From positions 28,900,605 to 28,964,604 of the forward strand of contig CM037783.1 in the NCBI GenBank assembly GCA_021229015.1: a stretch of 64,000 bases of DNA, read 5' to 3'. The notes under the pieces are model-generated. The model searched no databases, was not told where the DNA came from, and saw only the letters and a list, made by a program, of their open reading frames with translations. Below, piece by piece: positions 10,696-22,327 of this stretch (its first letter is position 1; the number at the start of each line of letters is the position of its first letter). The stretch comes from Solen grandis. Taxonomy: Eukaryota; Mollusca; Bivalvia; Adapedonta; Solenidae. The position numbers and the translations under genes were made by a program.

Positions 10696-11654
10696 AAACA
10701 GTGGAGGCCCTGACCAGATGGCTCTCACTAGGAGCAATCTCGTTTAAGTCTCCTTAGTTTGACATGGTGTCAGTATGGGACTGCATGAGGTAAAGAGTTA
10801 AAAATGAGTGAAAGCTAATGAATTTTTCTTATAAGACAAGATAAGGTCATGGATATTAACATTGTTGTGTAAGTTTTGCATAAATGTCTGAATCTGGGTT
10901 GGTATGTTCTCACAATATACTACAGCTTATATATCCGGATATTAACTTATTTTAGAATGGTAAAAAGGGGGAAATCAAATCCCAGTTGACCCGTGTTTTC
11001 AGCAGGGCATATTTATCAACTTTTTTACTGAATGTTAAGATGGCTGTGATCATTATCAATTCCACATCTCTTAACCTTTCTGTAACCTCTTTGCATAGTT
11101 TTGTTTTGCAGACTTTCAACCTGTTTAAGAAAGTAGAATTTTGACTATCATTTTTGATGAGAAATTGAAGCATGGAAATATTTTTCTGAAGTTCTATATA
11201 CCATATCAAAGTTGTTATCCGACTGTAAAGCATAAAATGTATGTAATATATGGAACTATATTGCTTTTGACAGTTAAATCTTCAACTTCTCCACAAAGCA
11301 ATTAAGATAGATCAGTGTGAGACAACAAATGATTCTGACAAATATGAGTTGAACCAAATGGTAATCATAAAAGATAGCAGTCAAGTCCTGGAACTCCCGA
11401 AGACTTTAAAAGTGTCAGCTGAATTAAGGGAAAAGGACAAATATGAAGATAGCTTAGTATTGATCATAATAGTTTGGGAGAATGGATCTGAGGTTTTATT
11501 TCCATGTACACTTGGTTAAATGGTGTCGCTCATGGTTATGGATTTGCGTCCACGATGAAGTCTATGTTGATTTGCTGTCTTTAATATGAACATCTTTAAT
11601 AAAAATCAAATGGTCCTAATTTGCATAGAGGCAATCAGTTGGCTGTGTTGATTC

Positions 11655-11945
11655 TTAATTAGTGATCATGTAACATGTAGACATGATGACTCATAGACAT
11701 GTGAATTCTGGACACAATGACTTACATATGACTTTTAGGCCAGTGACTTATAGACATGTGACTTATAGACATGTGACTAATGGACACAATGACTTATGGA
11801 CACAATGACTTATGGACACAATGACTTATAGACATGTGACTAATGGACACAATGACTTATGGACACAATGACTTATGGACACAATGACTTAAAGACATGT
11901 GACTTATAGGCAGATTTATAGGCACAGTGACTTACAGACATGTGA
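11655..11945. repeat. Short-unit tandem repeat (15-16 bp)
   Basis: Interleaved units 'gacttatagacatgt' (15 bp) and 'gacttatggacacaat' (16 bp) are repeated about 16 times, diverging at both edges. Two unit types alternate in blocks, indicating duplication of small multimers. No coding potential. Confidence 0.85.
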
Positions 11946-12296
11946 TTGAGCAGTCCACTGGTGGTTTTGACCTTGGTAGTGTAACCTGCTGGTGCTTTTG
12001 TTGTGATTTCTATGTTTGTCCTTATAAGCATTTATATGACTGATCAAATATTTTACATGCTAGTGATCTGATTTTTCCCCCCGTTTTTATATTATGAAAT
12101 AAACTGTACAATTGGATGAAGGTATTGACTTTTTTTCCCATATTTGAAAATTCCAACAGTTTATAAGAATGTCTGGTATTCGTTCTTTTAATTTTAGCCT
12201 TGTTAAAATATTTAATCCAAAAGACAGCATTGTAATTTGTAACTTTGGTGGTTATTACTTCCTTATTTTGATTGATTATACAGCATTTCAGTGAGT

Positions 12297-12396
12297 NNNN
12301 NNNNNNNNNNNNNNNNNNNNNNNNNNNNNNNNNNNNNNNNNNNNNNNNNNNNNNNNNNNNNNNNNNNNNNNNNNNNNNNNNNNNNNNNNNNNNNNN
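12297..12396. other. Assembly gap of exactly 100 N
   Basis: One hundred Ns, the conventional placeholder for a gap of unknown size. It separates the zinc-finger contig from the SLC16-like contig and hides the last exon or exons of the latter. Confidence 0.95.
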
Positions 12397-15300
12397 GACG
12401 ACGGACATTCATTGTCCCTAATAGCTCATCCTTAGCACATGTGCTAAAAATTGAAAAGATAACTAAAACGTATTTACCTGCTAAAGGGTTCGCAAATAGA
12501 CCAACTGAACCCTCGGAAAGGAAAACAAATCCCAGGCCTTGTGGGAAATCATCAAGGCCAACGACGTCAATTATGAGAAGCGCCATCAGAGTGATATAAA
12601 CGGTACTGAACATTCCCGCCAAAACTGCATAAACTATCATGTATTCAAAAGTTTGAAATACTATCGGAAGTGCCACAACTACAGAGCTGAATGTTGTAGC
12701 CCCAATATATATTTTATGTATCGTCACAAACCCTTTATCAGCAAACCATCCAAGTAGTATTCGTCCGATGGCTTGCGCGCCAACATAAATTGATAATACT
12801 ATTGTTCCCTTGGTCTTGCCAAATCCAAGGTCTTGGATATAGGCCGTTATGAGTATAGTGTTGTTAAAGTATGCAAAAGCACTGAACGCAATCGAAAACA
12901 AGCAGAGGACAAATCTTGGATTCTTAAGAAGGCTAAACTTGAAAGTGAGGTGTTTGTTTTCCTTTCGGTTTCGGGATACTTTTGATATTGCACTTCCTTT
13001 GCGGCCTTGTTGAACTTGGTTACCAGTAAATGAATAGGATATGTTTGATCCTTGGTCCCTGACATATTGCAGCTTTAACTGGTTTGGCTGAACAAAAACA
13101 CACGCAGCGACGCATACATTTAAGGACATGCCTCCGATGACCAGCAAAGCTCCCTTCAAGCTATACTTGTCAATAAGTAACCTGAAAATATAAAGAGGTT
13201 TAGCTATAACTGTAGTTGATACAGACGGGAATATCATAACGCGAAAATACAACTGAAAACATGATATTAGAGTCATTACTAAAAAAGGTGCATGAACAAG
13301 TTGTTTACGTGAAAGAGACTTTCCAAATCTCGACTATGTTTACGCTGTCACAACTGTATTACTGTGATAAGCGCCAACAGAACGATAATACCTTCCAGCT
13401 GGCTTGCGGTAGGTCGGTGGTTCTACCCGGGTACCTCTGTGTACTCGGGGTCTTCCTCCACCTGTGATTAGCTGGACGTCGCTATATGATTGAAATACTA
13501 TCGCAGCGACGGTAAACCCCAATACAACAACAACAACAAGAACGATAATAGAGTTAAAGCGAAGGATATAAACCACGTCACAAAACAGTAAAATTTATCA
13601 CCCACAATGAAATTTCTATTTACTCATAGTCTAGTAATGAAAGTATTATTATTAAATATAATAAACGGTTATAACAAAGTCAGTTGTGCTACGGTGTTCT
13701 AAGTTACATCCAATATTTTGGAAAAACGCTTGTGTGCAGGGCAGCATTATTATGTTTCTATGGAAACATACAACAAGCGTGTTTCATAAAATGTCAAAAT
13801 AATTTGATTAATAACTAAGTATATCAAAAAAAAATATATATACTAATATATTCATTAGTGTTCTAGATATTTGATTTACTATTTACGTCAATGTATTTGT
13901 ATGTAAGTAAAAGATATATGAAGAAAATCGTGGAACTTCTGAAATACACCTCGTTTTTATGAACCTGCATAAAAAGTATAAAAATGGAAAATTACCATCT
14001 AAGTCTATACCTGTATATATAAGACAGAAGAAAGGATCCGATACCTCCACATGACATTATGAGTCCATTAGCTACAGCTCGTTTCTCCTCGAAGTAAAAA
14101 CAGGCAATTGCTGAGAAACATTGAAAACCAAGCCCAAGTCCAATGCCTGCAATGTTACAGAATATTTGGTTATTGTCATCCTGTGATTTTGCCTATCACC
14201 AAGAATACACCAACTCGTGATTTTACAATAATAAGTCAGCACATTTGAGCGTGAGGTTAAAAATATTGCTTACCAAAACTTGACGACCAAATTCTAGAGC
14301 TTCTTGAAATATGCAAATCAAAGTTCTCATGTACATATATGTAATTAAGAAGCAAGTCTAATAAATCGCCCTATTATATCAGGTACCGTCAGAATAAACT
14401 GTTGTGTGAACGATTCCCATTATGTCCAAATTAGGATAATTTCTATCATTCTAATATTTAAGCCAGATTTGTAAGAAGATCGTAAAATTATTAAATTATT
14501 CATTAGTGTTCTAGATATTTGATTTACTATTTACGTCAATGTATTTGTATACTAACGCTTTTCTAAATAACAATAAAAGACAAACCATTTCAGAAGCTAT
14601 TATCGCGAGTGAACTTACCAGAAATAACACCGTAAGTAACATACAGCAGCTCCATCCTGGATACAAAAGAAGATGCGATATAACCAGACCCAAAGAAAAG
14701 ACCGCCGAGAAAGGCCACGATGCGGAATGAATACCGCTTGGATAATGCAGCTGATAGAGGTCCTGGAACATAAACAAGGATTAAATGAAAATATTAATGT
14801 TTTCAAGATGGTGTCTAGCGTAGACAACATTGATCTTCCATTAAAACCAGTATAATTCTGCATGGTTTAGTGGATGATCCATTCATTAAACTGGTACTCG
14901 TATATACACTATTTGTATAACTCTAATCAGAAACGATAAAAACATTATGTTTTAGCATATTTAATGAGCAATTAAGAAATATCCACTCAGAATCTGAAAA
15001 ACAAAACATTGTCGGCAATTTTTGTTTTCCATGTATAACTGTGCGAGGCAGGGGCGAGTTGCTCAGACAAAGTGTTGCAACGTCATATATTCCTGTTTTC
15101 CTCGTGCTACAGTAACGATTTTACTCTTAAAGAAAAAAATGTTCTCAAGATGGCCTCTAACGTAGAAATTATTTTTCTCCCATGTTCAGCATACGAAGAT
15201 AGGGATTTCCCTCATGGAAGAAAACTATATCTTCCATGTCACGTGATCAACTTTCTTCCATGTCACGTAAATAAACAATGATGACTGTAAGTTATACATT

Positions 15301-18153
15301 TTATCAAGATACAAAACTAACTTGTAGTAATTCATGTGAATAGATATACATGACTGTATGTTTGAAAATATTATATATATATCTAGTTAGTTAGTTAGTT
15401 ATACCTTTATTATCATTTACTACTACGAATGTGAAATAAGGCTTAATATTTGGGGGAAATATTACGTACCGTCAAGGACTGGTATTTTTAACTAAGTTAT
15501 TTTTAACAAATGGTAATTCCCAGTTGAACGAACATCAGAATTTAGGTACATACTTGCGTGTGAATTTTAAAATGCCGATTTCTTTCATGTTGTTATTGCA
15601 TTAATTTGTTAAGCAGCAAGAAAAAAAGTGCCAAAAAAATGAAAGAAAAGAAATATGGAAGCGCGATATGTTTATTAAATCGAGGCTGACGGTCTGTGGC
15701 AAGTAATAATCGTTCATGGGAGAAAAAAAATCCATCATTCGTAAATTCATGAAGGATTGGGATATCTCACCCTCAGGATCAGAAATTTCAGGCAGAGATT
15801 CGACAGAGCTCATGGTGGATTCTTATAATCCTCCATTTAAAACAAATATAATCCTGCAAGATTTAGCAGATAATCCATGCATTTAACTGACACATGAAAA
15901 CTAATTTATTTATCATACACTCCAAACAGAAACGCAAAATAAAACGTTTTATTTTTTCCACATTCAATGAGCAATTAATTATGATTCATTCCGAATATGA
16001 AAACCAATCAAAGCGCTGAAGGCACTTAAGTTGTGTGTGTGTTTCAAGTGGAACAGGGTTTGACGAGCTGTAGATATGCAGGGTAACTATATTGTTGCCA
16101 GGTACCAAACTTTTACTAAAATAATGAACATTTTTTCTTTTAGGTTTGTTTCATTTTGATTTAGATATGTATATTTGATATAAATCTTATGAACGGTAGG
16201 TTATATAAATAGGGAGAGTAACAGTGGCGATGTGCTAATTCTTAACAGTCCGCTGAAACAAATGGTGCGTTCGTCTTTAATTTTCTTTAGTGGCCTTGTT
16301 CATACAAAGTTAAAGCGATTTTTTTTTGTTGTTGTTGTTTTTTTGTTGATGTTGTTTTTGTCAATTTCTTGAAAACATGACCCCAGTTTATTAAATTTAC
16401 TTTGATAAACAAAAGAAATGGGACAATACTGTTCTCCCAGCACCATCAGCGCTTTGATTTGTACTCTCGGTTATCTTATATAACCGATCGACGGAACAGT
16501 CTCTATGTGGCTCCTGCGTATCTTCGGATAGCAAATATACAGGTATCGACCATTCTATAGTGCATGGAGGTATCTAAGGTCGTTAGCTTGATGTGGTTAC
16601 TAGTAAGTTACACGGATTTGTATCGGAATTTAAGCTTTCTATATGGATCATTGTAACGCCACTAAATGACCGAAACCTGCACATCCACAATCCAAAGTCA
16701 CCTGCGATCAAATTTTGCATCAAAAGAAATTATACTCCTCCGCATGGTAAAGTGACAGTTACTCAACATCATAGAGAAATGAGTTCTTCTCTGCTTTTAT
16801 GTCACATACAATTATTTTGTCCCCGAATTTTTTTTTTCAACACTTTAGCTGAATCTCTGCGTACCTGTGTTGTAGAATTTTGTTCAATCGTTTGATCATG
16901 CATACAAAATTGAGAGGTTATTCGGTTTTCAATGAAAAGAAACGAATGTTGAAAATATAGGTACTGTAATTGCGAGTGACTACGTCACACACAACTAAAA
17001 ACCTTGACGGCCATATTTGTTTACCATTTTGTAACTCCAAACAGAAACGACTCACAAAACATTTCGTATTTCCACATTTAATGAGCAATTAAGTAATTTT
17101 CATTCCAATTATGACAATCCTAAACCTTGTCGACCATATTTTTTTACCATGTAAACGCGTGAGTAACTTCCTCTGCCTCGAAACTTATTTTTTGCAAGAT
17201 CCGGTTGCATACACAATCCAGTGAAACCCCGAGTGTCCGAACAGCAACGTTCAGGGTATGTGATAGAGTGATTATATGCGGCATTTATGGAATTGTAAAA
17301 TTATTGAAAATGATCTTTCACTATTTCTGTCTTTTATATACAGAAACAAAAATAATTCAGATAGAAATACCTGATGCAAAGCAAAAGAATGCAGCGATAC
17401 TTCCAACCCATGCTGTACTCTCGGATTTATGTCCGTAGTAGGTTAGCATTTCCGCATACAACACACCGAAGGATTGCAAACTTCCGCCCATTAGAATGTT
17501 GATTAAACAACATGCTGAAAAATAATATATAACTGTTTATGTTCTTTGATACATTTTTTATTTAGAAAATATTGAATCAATGTAAATCTTAAATTATTTT
17601 TTCATAAAAGTAGATGCTGGATGATACTTGAATAATGCATCAGAACGTAATGAAAGAAACATGTGCTTATCCTACCACGAAGTCCATTGGTGGTGTCCAT
17701 TAACAACGGACCCGGTTGTCGATCCTTACAGGGGTACAGAAGTTATTCCAGCGCGAAGCACTGGTACAAAACAGGAAATGTCGAGATAAGTTTTTTTAGG
17801 CTAGGTGACTTTATGCTAGGACCTTTTTTCTTTAGGACTATAGTACGATAACTAATTCACTGTCATTCATTGGTAACCGGTCTAGGTAGCCGTGTGGTTA
17901 TAGCGTCCGTCCCGGGATCGGGAGGTCCTGTGTTCGATCCCCGGTCGCGACATACGAAATGGCACTAGTATAGATCCCTTACTTGGCGCTCACCATATAA
18001 AGGTAGTTCCATGACTGGTTGGCCCTAGCCCGGTGTCAAGATAATGTGGCTGGATGTGGTATCTTGCCTCATGCCTACTGCTTGGTACTGCAGTGTAGCA
18101 GTGTGGCAAATTTTCTCTCCAAATGACTGAAATACTGTCGGTGGGACGTTAAG

Positions 18154-18186
<33 letters not shown>

Positions 18187-18396
18187 AAAAAAATGAGGTG
18201 GGGGAATATAAAAAGAATATACAATTCCTCATTCATAAATTCATAGCTGTCATTCATTACCGCTTTGTTTCCATCATGTAATGTAAACATTTCTATTAAT
18301 GTATAAGAAAGTAAAGTAATATTTACCGGCTAGTATTGCCCACGCATAGCCTTTATCCATCGCTTGCTGATGGAGTTTCGTCATTTCTTTGGCGAC
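12397..18396 (-). CDS. Monocarboxylate-transporter-like MFS carrier (SLC16 family), partial at 3' end
   Basis: Five minus-strand exons with matching GT-AG boundaries: 18327-18396, 17371-17514, 14619-14762, 14011-14146 and 12478-13181. A further exon is lost in the N gap. In order they encode TM1 (DKGYAWAILAG); the next segment with FGVLYAEML and STAWVGSI; a segment with GPLSAALSKRYSFR and a Gly-rich helix; the TM4-5 region with EEKRAVANGL; and a long exon with the cytosolic loop, LLKNPRF and the GRILLGWFADKG loop. These positions follow the 12-TM SLC16 plan, which moves lactate-like monocarboxylates or related solutes across the plasma membrane. The substrate cannot be read from sequence. The ATG in the first exon (ATG ACG AAA, eight codons before the DKGYAW motif) may be the start, but an upstream exon is possible because an AG precedes the exon. 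Confidence 0.8.
13389..13531 (+). repeat. Truncated SINE (family 1), 3' half, in SLC16-like intron
   Basis: Starts inside the family-1 SINE body at 'ccttccagctggcttgcgg' and runs through 'cacctgtgattagctggacg' to a caacaacaac tail. The tRNA-like head is missing, as expected for a 5'-truncated retroposon. Confidence 0.7.
13851..13900 (+). repeat. 50-bp direct repeat in SLC16-like intron, copy A
   Basis: The stretch 'ttcattagtgttctagat' to 'caatgtatttgtat' is identical, as far as I can read it, to 14500-14549 in the next intron. Flanks differ beyond the repeat. Confidence 0.8.
14500..14549 (+). repeat. 50-bp direct repeat in SLC16-like intron, copy B
   Basis: Identical counterpart of 13851-13900. 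The two copies flank the 14011-14146 exon, one in each adjacent intron, a geometry that could support exon loss or duplication by recombination. Confidence 0.8.
14763..17370 (-). other. Large intron of the SLC16-like gene
   Basis: No exon-like frame was found between the 17371-17514 and 14619-14762 exons. The stretch is AT-rich, with a (TTAG)n-like run near 15385-15400 and a (GTT)n-rich run near 16325-16360. Short motifs such as 'caatgagcaattaagaaat' recur near 14965, 15965 and 17080, so diverged interspersed copies of an unidentified repeat are likely. Confidence 0.5.
17880..18184 (+). repeat. tRNA-derived SINE (family 2) ending in a 31-C homopolymer
   Basis: The head 'taggtagccgtgtggttata' and 'tgttcgatccccggt' reads like a tRNA A box and B box about 40 bases apart. 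A body follows that ends in 'ctgaaatactgtcggtggga', close to the 3' domain of the family-1 SINE here. Instead of an A-tail there are 31 uninterrupted C's (18154-18184), then A's. It sits in the SLC16-like intron about 140 bases from the 18327-18396 exon. Confidence 0.75.
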
Positions 18397-18660
18397 CTAT
18401 ATCAGAGAAGAGAGAGGGGGAGAGTTTATTTGAGGATGTATGACCTTTTTTATTCTTTTTCTGGTCGTTACTTATCTTTATCTCTATAAAACTATATATA
18501 GTGCATTTGAGATCGATCATCTCGTGAAACGAATTATTGTTCTTAAGGTCGTTTCAACGGGTTACAGCTGATTTTGATTTTTGGTAAAAAAAAAATGGAA
18601 TTTCTTTTAAGAAGAATAATAAAAGAAAGCCCAAATTTTAAGATTCATGTGTTATGAATA

Positions 18661-18998
18661 CGAGGGCGAGTCAATAAATAACCAGCCTAACCTATTTCGG
18701 GTTGAGATCTACCTCTTGTTTTTCAATATAATTTCCCTCCAGGGCTATGCACTTGGACCAACGGTGTGTTCAAGTGCCATCAGCCCAGAAGTGAAGAAGT
18801 CAGGGTCCTTTCCATGTAACCACTCCTCAACTGCCGCCACGACTTCTTCGTCAGACCGGAAATGACGTCCACGTATATCCTTTTTCAAATTTGGAAAAAG
18901 GAAGAAGTCGCTAGGAGCCAGGTCTGGTGAGTAAGCAGGGTGTGGTATTAATTCATACCCATTTCGCTCCACAGCATCCATTGCAACTTTACAAGTGT
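18661..18998 (-). pseudogene. Mariner-type transposase, C-terminal part (disrupted)
   Basis: Read on the minus strand, this stretch encodes HPAYSPDLAPSDFFLFPNLK and then EEVVAAVEEWL, the C-terminal signature of mariner transposases with the last catalytic Asp in the SDFFLF motif. The plus-strand edge 'cgagggcgagtcaataaata' follows TA and looks like a mariner terminal repeat, which places the element end at 18661. The remainder resumes at 23792, split by the foldback-like element. The segment that should hold the second catalytic Asp (HDN region) is missing at the junction, so the element cannot be active. Confidence 0.8.
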
Positions 18999-19079
18999 GT
19001 ATGGAACGCCACTAAGAAACGCAACAGCTGTCTTATGTTCGGTATTGATGTTTAGATAGGTCCATATAGCATTTTGAGG

Positions 19080-19330
19080 GATCGTGTTATCATCATGTGG
19101 GGTTGTTATGTCATTTTGTTGGGTTGTTATATCATCATGTGAGGCTGTAATGTCATCTTGTTGGGTTGTTAAATCATCATGTGGGGTTGTAGCATCATCA
19201 TGTAAGGTTGTAATGTTAGCATATGGAGTTGTTATGTCATTGTGTGAGATTATAAAGACATTATGCGTGGTTGTTAAGTCATTATATGGGGCTGTAATAT
19301 CATCATGTGGGGTTGATTTGCCATTTTTGG
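19080..19330. repeat. 21-bp tandem array in the left terminal repeat of foldback copy 1
   Basis: About twelve diverged 21-bp units of the type 'gttgttatgtcatcatgtgg'. The unit length is a multiple of three, which keeps long but meaningless frames open on both strands. Confidence 0.85.
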
Positions 19331-19369
19331 TGGTGCAGTTGTCCTTCTGTGATGTCCTCTTGACTTAAT

Positions 19370-20085
19370 GTGTGGTGTAGTTGTCCTTCTGTGATGTCCA
19401 CTTGACTTGCTATGTGATGAAGTTGTCATTCTGTTACAGCCACTTGAATTGCTATGTGGTGCAGTTTTCCTTGTGTGATGTTCAATTCACTTGCTGTGTG
19501 GTGCAGTTGTCCTTCTGTGATGTTCACCTGACTTGCTGAGTGATGCAGTTGTCATTCTGTTACATCCACTTAAATTGCTGTGTGGTGCAGTTTTCATTCT
19601 GTGATGTCCACTTGACTTGATGTGTGGTGCAGTTGTCCTTCTGTGATGTCCACTTGACTTGCTGTGTGATGCAGTTGTCATTCTGTTACATCCATTTAAA
19701 TTGCTGTGTGGTGCAGTATTCTTTCTGTGATGTCCACTTGACTTGCTGTGTGGTGCCATTGTCCTTCTGTTACATCAACCTGAATTGCTGTGTGGTGCAG
19801 TTTTCCTTCTGTGATGTTCAACTGACTTGCTGTGTGGTGCAGTTGTCCTTCTGTGATGTTCAATTGATTTGGTGTGTGGTGCAGTTTTCCTTCTGTGATG
19901 TTCACCTGACTTGCTGTGTGATGCAGTTGTCCTTCTGATATGTCCACTTGACTTGCTGTGTGATGCAGTTGTCATTCTGTAATGTGCACTTGACTTGCTG
20001 TGTGTGTTGCAGTTTTTCTTCCGTGATGTCCACTTGACTTTCTGTGTGGTGCCGTTGTCCTTCTGTTATGTCCACTTGACATTGT
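19370..20085. repeat. 42-bp minisatellite in the left arm of foldback copy 1
   Basis: About 17 units of roughly 42 bp, alternating 'gtgtggtgcagttgtccttc' and 'tgtgatgtccacttgacttg' halves with variant letters. The unit is twice 21 bp, the period of the adjacent array. The matching array in the right arm of the same copy (about 23280-23435) is much shorter. Confidence 0.85.
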
Positions 20086-20616
20086 GATCGGTTGATTAGA
20101 ATTACATGCCGTTCATTAATATGCTGTCGTGTACAGGTAGTATGCTGTGATGTTGTTCTCTCCTTTGTGGTTCATTCGGCACATGTACTGTTCCGATGAA
20201 GTCCGAAATGTTGCGCATTGACGACATCGAGTTGGACATTTCCTTATTTTTATTTATTTTCTGTTGGATGTTAAGGGACACACCCAAATTTTAAGATTCC
20301 TTTGTGTTAGACAATATACAAACAAGTATATTTACCAACTTTTGAAGTTGCAAAGACACACATTCTATTTTTTTTTTTTTTTTTTTTTGCAAATTCTCAA
20401 TAAAAATGCAGTTTTAGTTTAAAAAAATGCAAACATGTTATGTTTTGCATTTTATTTTTACATTTTAAATTTCTTTTTTACATCAGTGGATTTCATCCGA
20501 AAAGATAAAAAATAAACCGCGATCCTTGGCGAGCGTTTTATATTTTCTAAACCGAGCAGGATAAACTTATCTTCATTCAACACTTACCAAGTATTCTATT
20601 TATCCTATTATTTCTG

Positions 20617-20850
20617 ACTAAGGTTTGACTTGACTTGACTATTTGAGTTTACCGTCGCTTCGACAGTATTTCAGTCATACAGCGACGTCCAGCTAATTAC
20701 AGGAGGGGGGAAGACCCGGAATGCACAGAGGCATTCGGGTAGTACCACCGACCTACCGCAAGTCAGCTGGAAGGCTTCCTCACATGAAAATCCTAATGAC
20801 CCTGCCGGGATACGAACCCACGCGGTGATGGGCTGAGTGAGTGTTAAAGT
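20617..20850 (-). repeat. SINE family 1 inside foldback copy 1, truncated
   Basis: Minus-oriented family-1 SINE, from the gacttgacttgact tail through 'tacgaacccacgcggtgatg', broken within 'gagtgagtgttaaag'. The same SINE in the orthologous position of foldback copy 2 (31513-31790) keeps its complete tRNA-like head, so it was present before the element was copied and was later deleted here. Confidence 0.8.
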
Positions 20851-22325
20851 TCGATAGGCAGTTTATACCACAATGTAAGTCTGGTGATATGATAAACTGC
20901 ATTCAACAACTTTCAACAACTTTTGATAAAATTTGTTGAAATTATTATATTGATCAATAAAAACAGCCTTTTTAAACTCCTTTTCTTGTAACTAAAAATT
21001 TTTATTGAGAATTAAGTAAAAATTGCGTAATAAAATATAAACATTTCGCTTAGACAATTGAACATAACAGATAGGTTTCTTTGATTTCCATTCACTTGCA
21101 ATACTTTTTACTAAGTACAGTTTTGTCATGTTGTAAAATGCAATGTATTTTATCAGGAGATATTTTCTTTATCTTTTCAGATGAAATCCACTGATGTAAG
21201 AAAATTCTAAAAAGCAAAACATAGTTATATTTGCTTTTTTAACATAAACTGCATTTTAATTGTAATTTGAATAAAAACAATGCCGTAGCTTTTTATAGGT
21301 ACATTAGGCACATGCCTACACATTTATTTTTTTTCAAAGACTAAAAATAAAAAAAGCCCGGAAAGGCGAAATAGTGGTCAAACAATTAGAAAGAATCTGT
21401 GCTAAGGTATCAAAGTGAACTTTCGAATTATTATAAACAATATTATGTTTATATGTAACGTAAAATTATATATTTTGCAATAACGATGAGTTGGAAAAAC
21501 GTATTTTTGTTTTAACATCTCAAACAGTTATCTAAATTTTAAATTATTGAAAATACTGAAAATTGGTCTTCCAGTTCAGTAAACTGACAAAACCACAATA
21601 TATAATGATCTCAAAAATGAAATGACATTTACTTCAGACGTAATTCAAACGCACGCAATACTCATACATGCGTAAATTATTACCATTATTATGACAGTTA
21701 TCTCTTAAAAGACACATCTTAGGTAATAAAACGTCTGCTTTGCGGTAATTTGATTTTATGAGGCAAAATACATAAATTTACTTTTCTCCTCTGGGTGTTT
21801 AAGGGTGCATATTTTATAAACGACAGACCTAAAACAAGTTAATAATTTTGCTTGTATATTGCCTTTCAGACTTACGTTTTTTTCTAATGCAAATGCACTA
21901 ATGCACGAAACTATATGTTCTACTTATGTAATATTTATGCATCGATATGACGATGCTTAAGAGCGTTAAGTATGTGTTTTCTGTTATTAAATTTATATTA
22001 TAGGGAGTACGTCAACAGGATGTCCATATAGGGACATAGGTTTCACTGTTTGATTAATACACAGAGGAAATATGTTTGTTTTGAGTGAAAATGGAAAATA
22101 TCTCATCCAGAAGTGATTCAATTTAATATATTCAAGAGTGCGTAGCACGCGCGAAAATGTTAAGGTTGTACATGTATCACCTCGAGATGAGATGTATTCC
22201 ATATTCACTCAAAACAAATTTTATTTTTATTTTATGTTAACTGCTGCTACATATCAATGCACATACCCTTTATATGTAAATAGGTAGTCCCGGCAGATCT
22301 TTATCACCAACATTGTGAGATATAG
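20850..22325. other. Central unique part of foldback copy 1
   Basis: AT-rich, with no frame that looks coding. It includes an internal inverted pair: 'catcagtggatttcatc' near 20481 returns as its reverse complement near 21180. Most of it is matched, inverted, by about 30000-31400. Confidence 0.6.
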
Positions 22326-22327
22326 AT

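Larger units (their letters stand above)
6153..12296 (+). other. Long AT-rich 3' flank or 3' UTR of the zinc-finger gene, no gene seen
   Basis: I find no exon-like frame on either strand in this stretch. It holds a tRNA-like SINE (6895-7110), a piggyBac-like MITE (7714-7955), a duplicated block (7535-7665 and 10578-10695), a short-unit tandem repeat (11655-11945) and many T-runs. The thymine-rich, gene-less character on the coding strand would fit a very long 3' UTR, but I cannot separate UTR from intergenic DNA. Confidence 0.5.

Noticed and set aside
12022..13276. Open frames running across the N gap
   Set aside because: The gap is of unknown size, so reading through it is meaningless. Only the part from 12478 was used.
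14175..14330. Additional SLC16-like exon between 14146 and 14619
   Set aside because: No frame with flanking AG and GT that would keep phase, and the flanking exons already join correctly.
15601..15813. A 70-codon minus-strand frame in the large SLC16-like intron
   Set aside because: No recognisable domain and not needed for the transporter. The first half looks mildly protein-like but the rest is hydrophobic, T-run derived.
17880..17955. Possible tRNA gene
   Set aside because: The A and B boxes are present, but the acceptor and anticodon stems do not pair convincingly and a long non-tRNA body is attached, so it is a SINE head.
19084..19975. Long open frames on both strands in the 21-bp and 42-bp arrays (for example His/Ser/Gly-rich or Cys/Val-rich repeats)
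   Set aside because: Unit lengths are multiples of three, so any stop-free unit stays open. The frames have no conserved domain and differ between copies of the same element.
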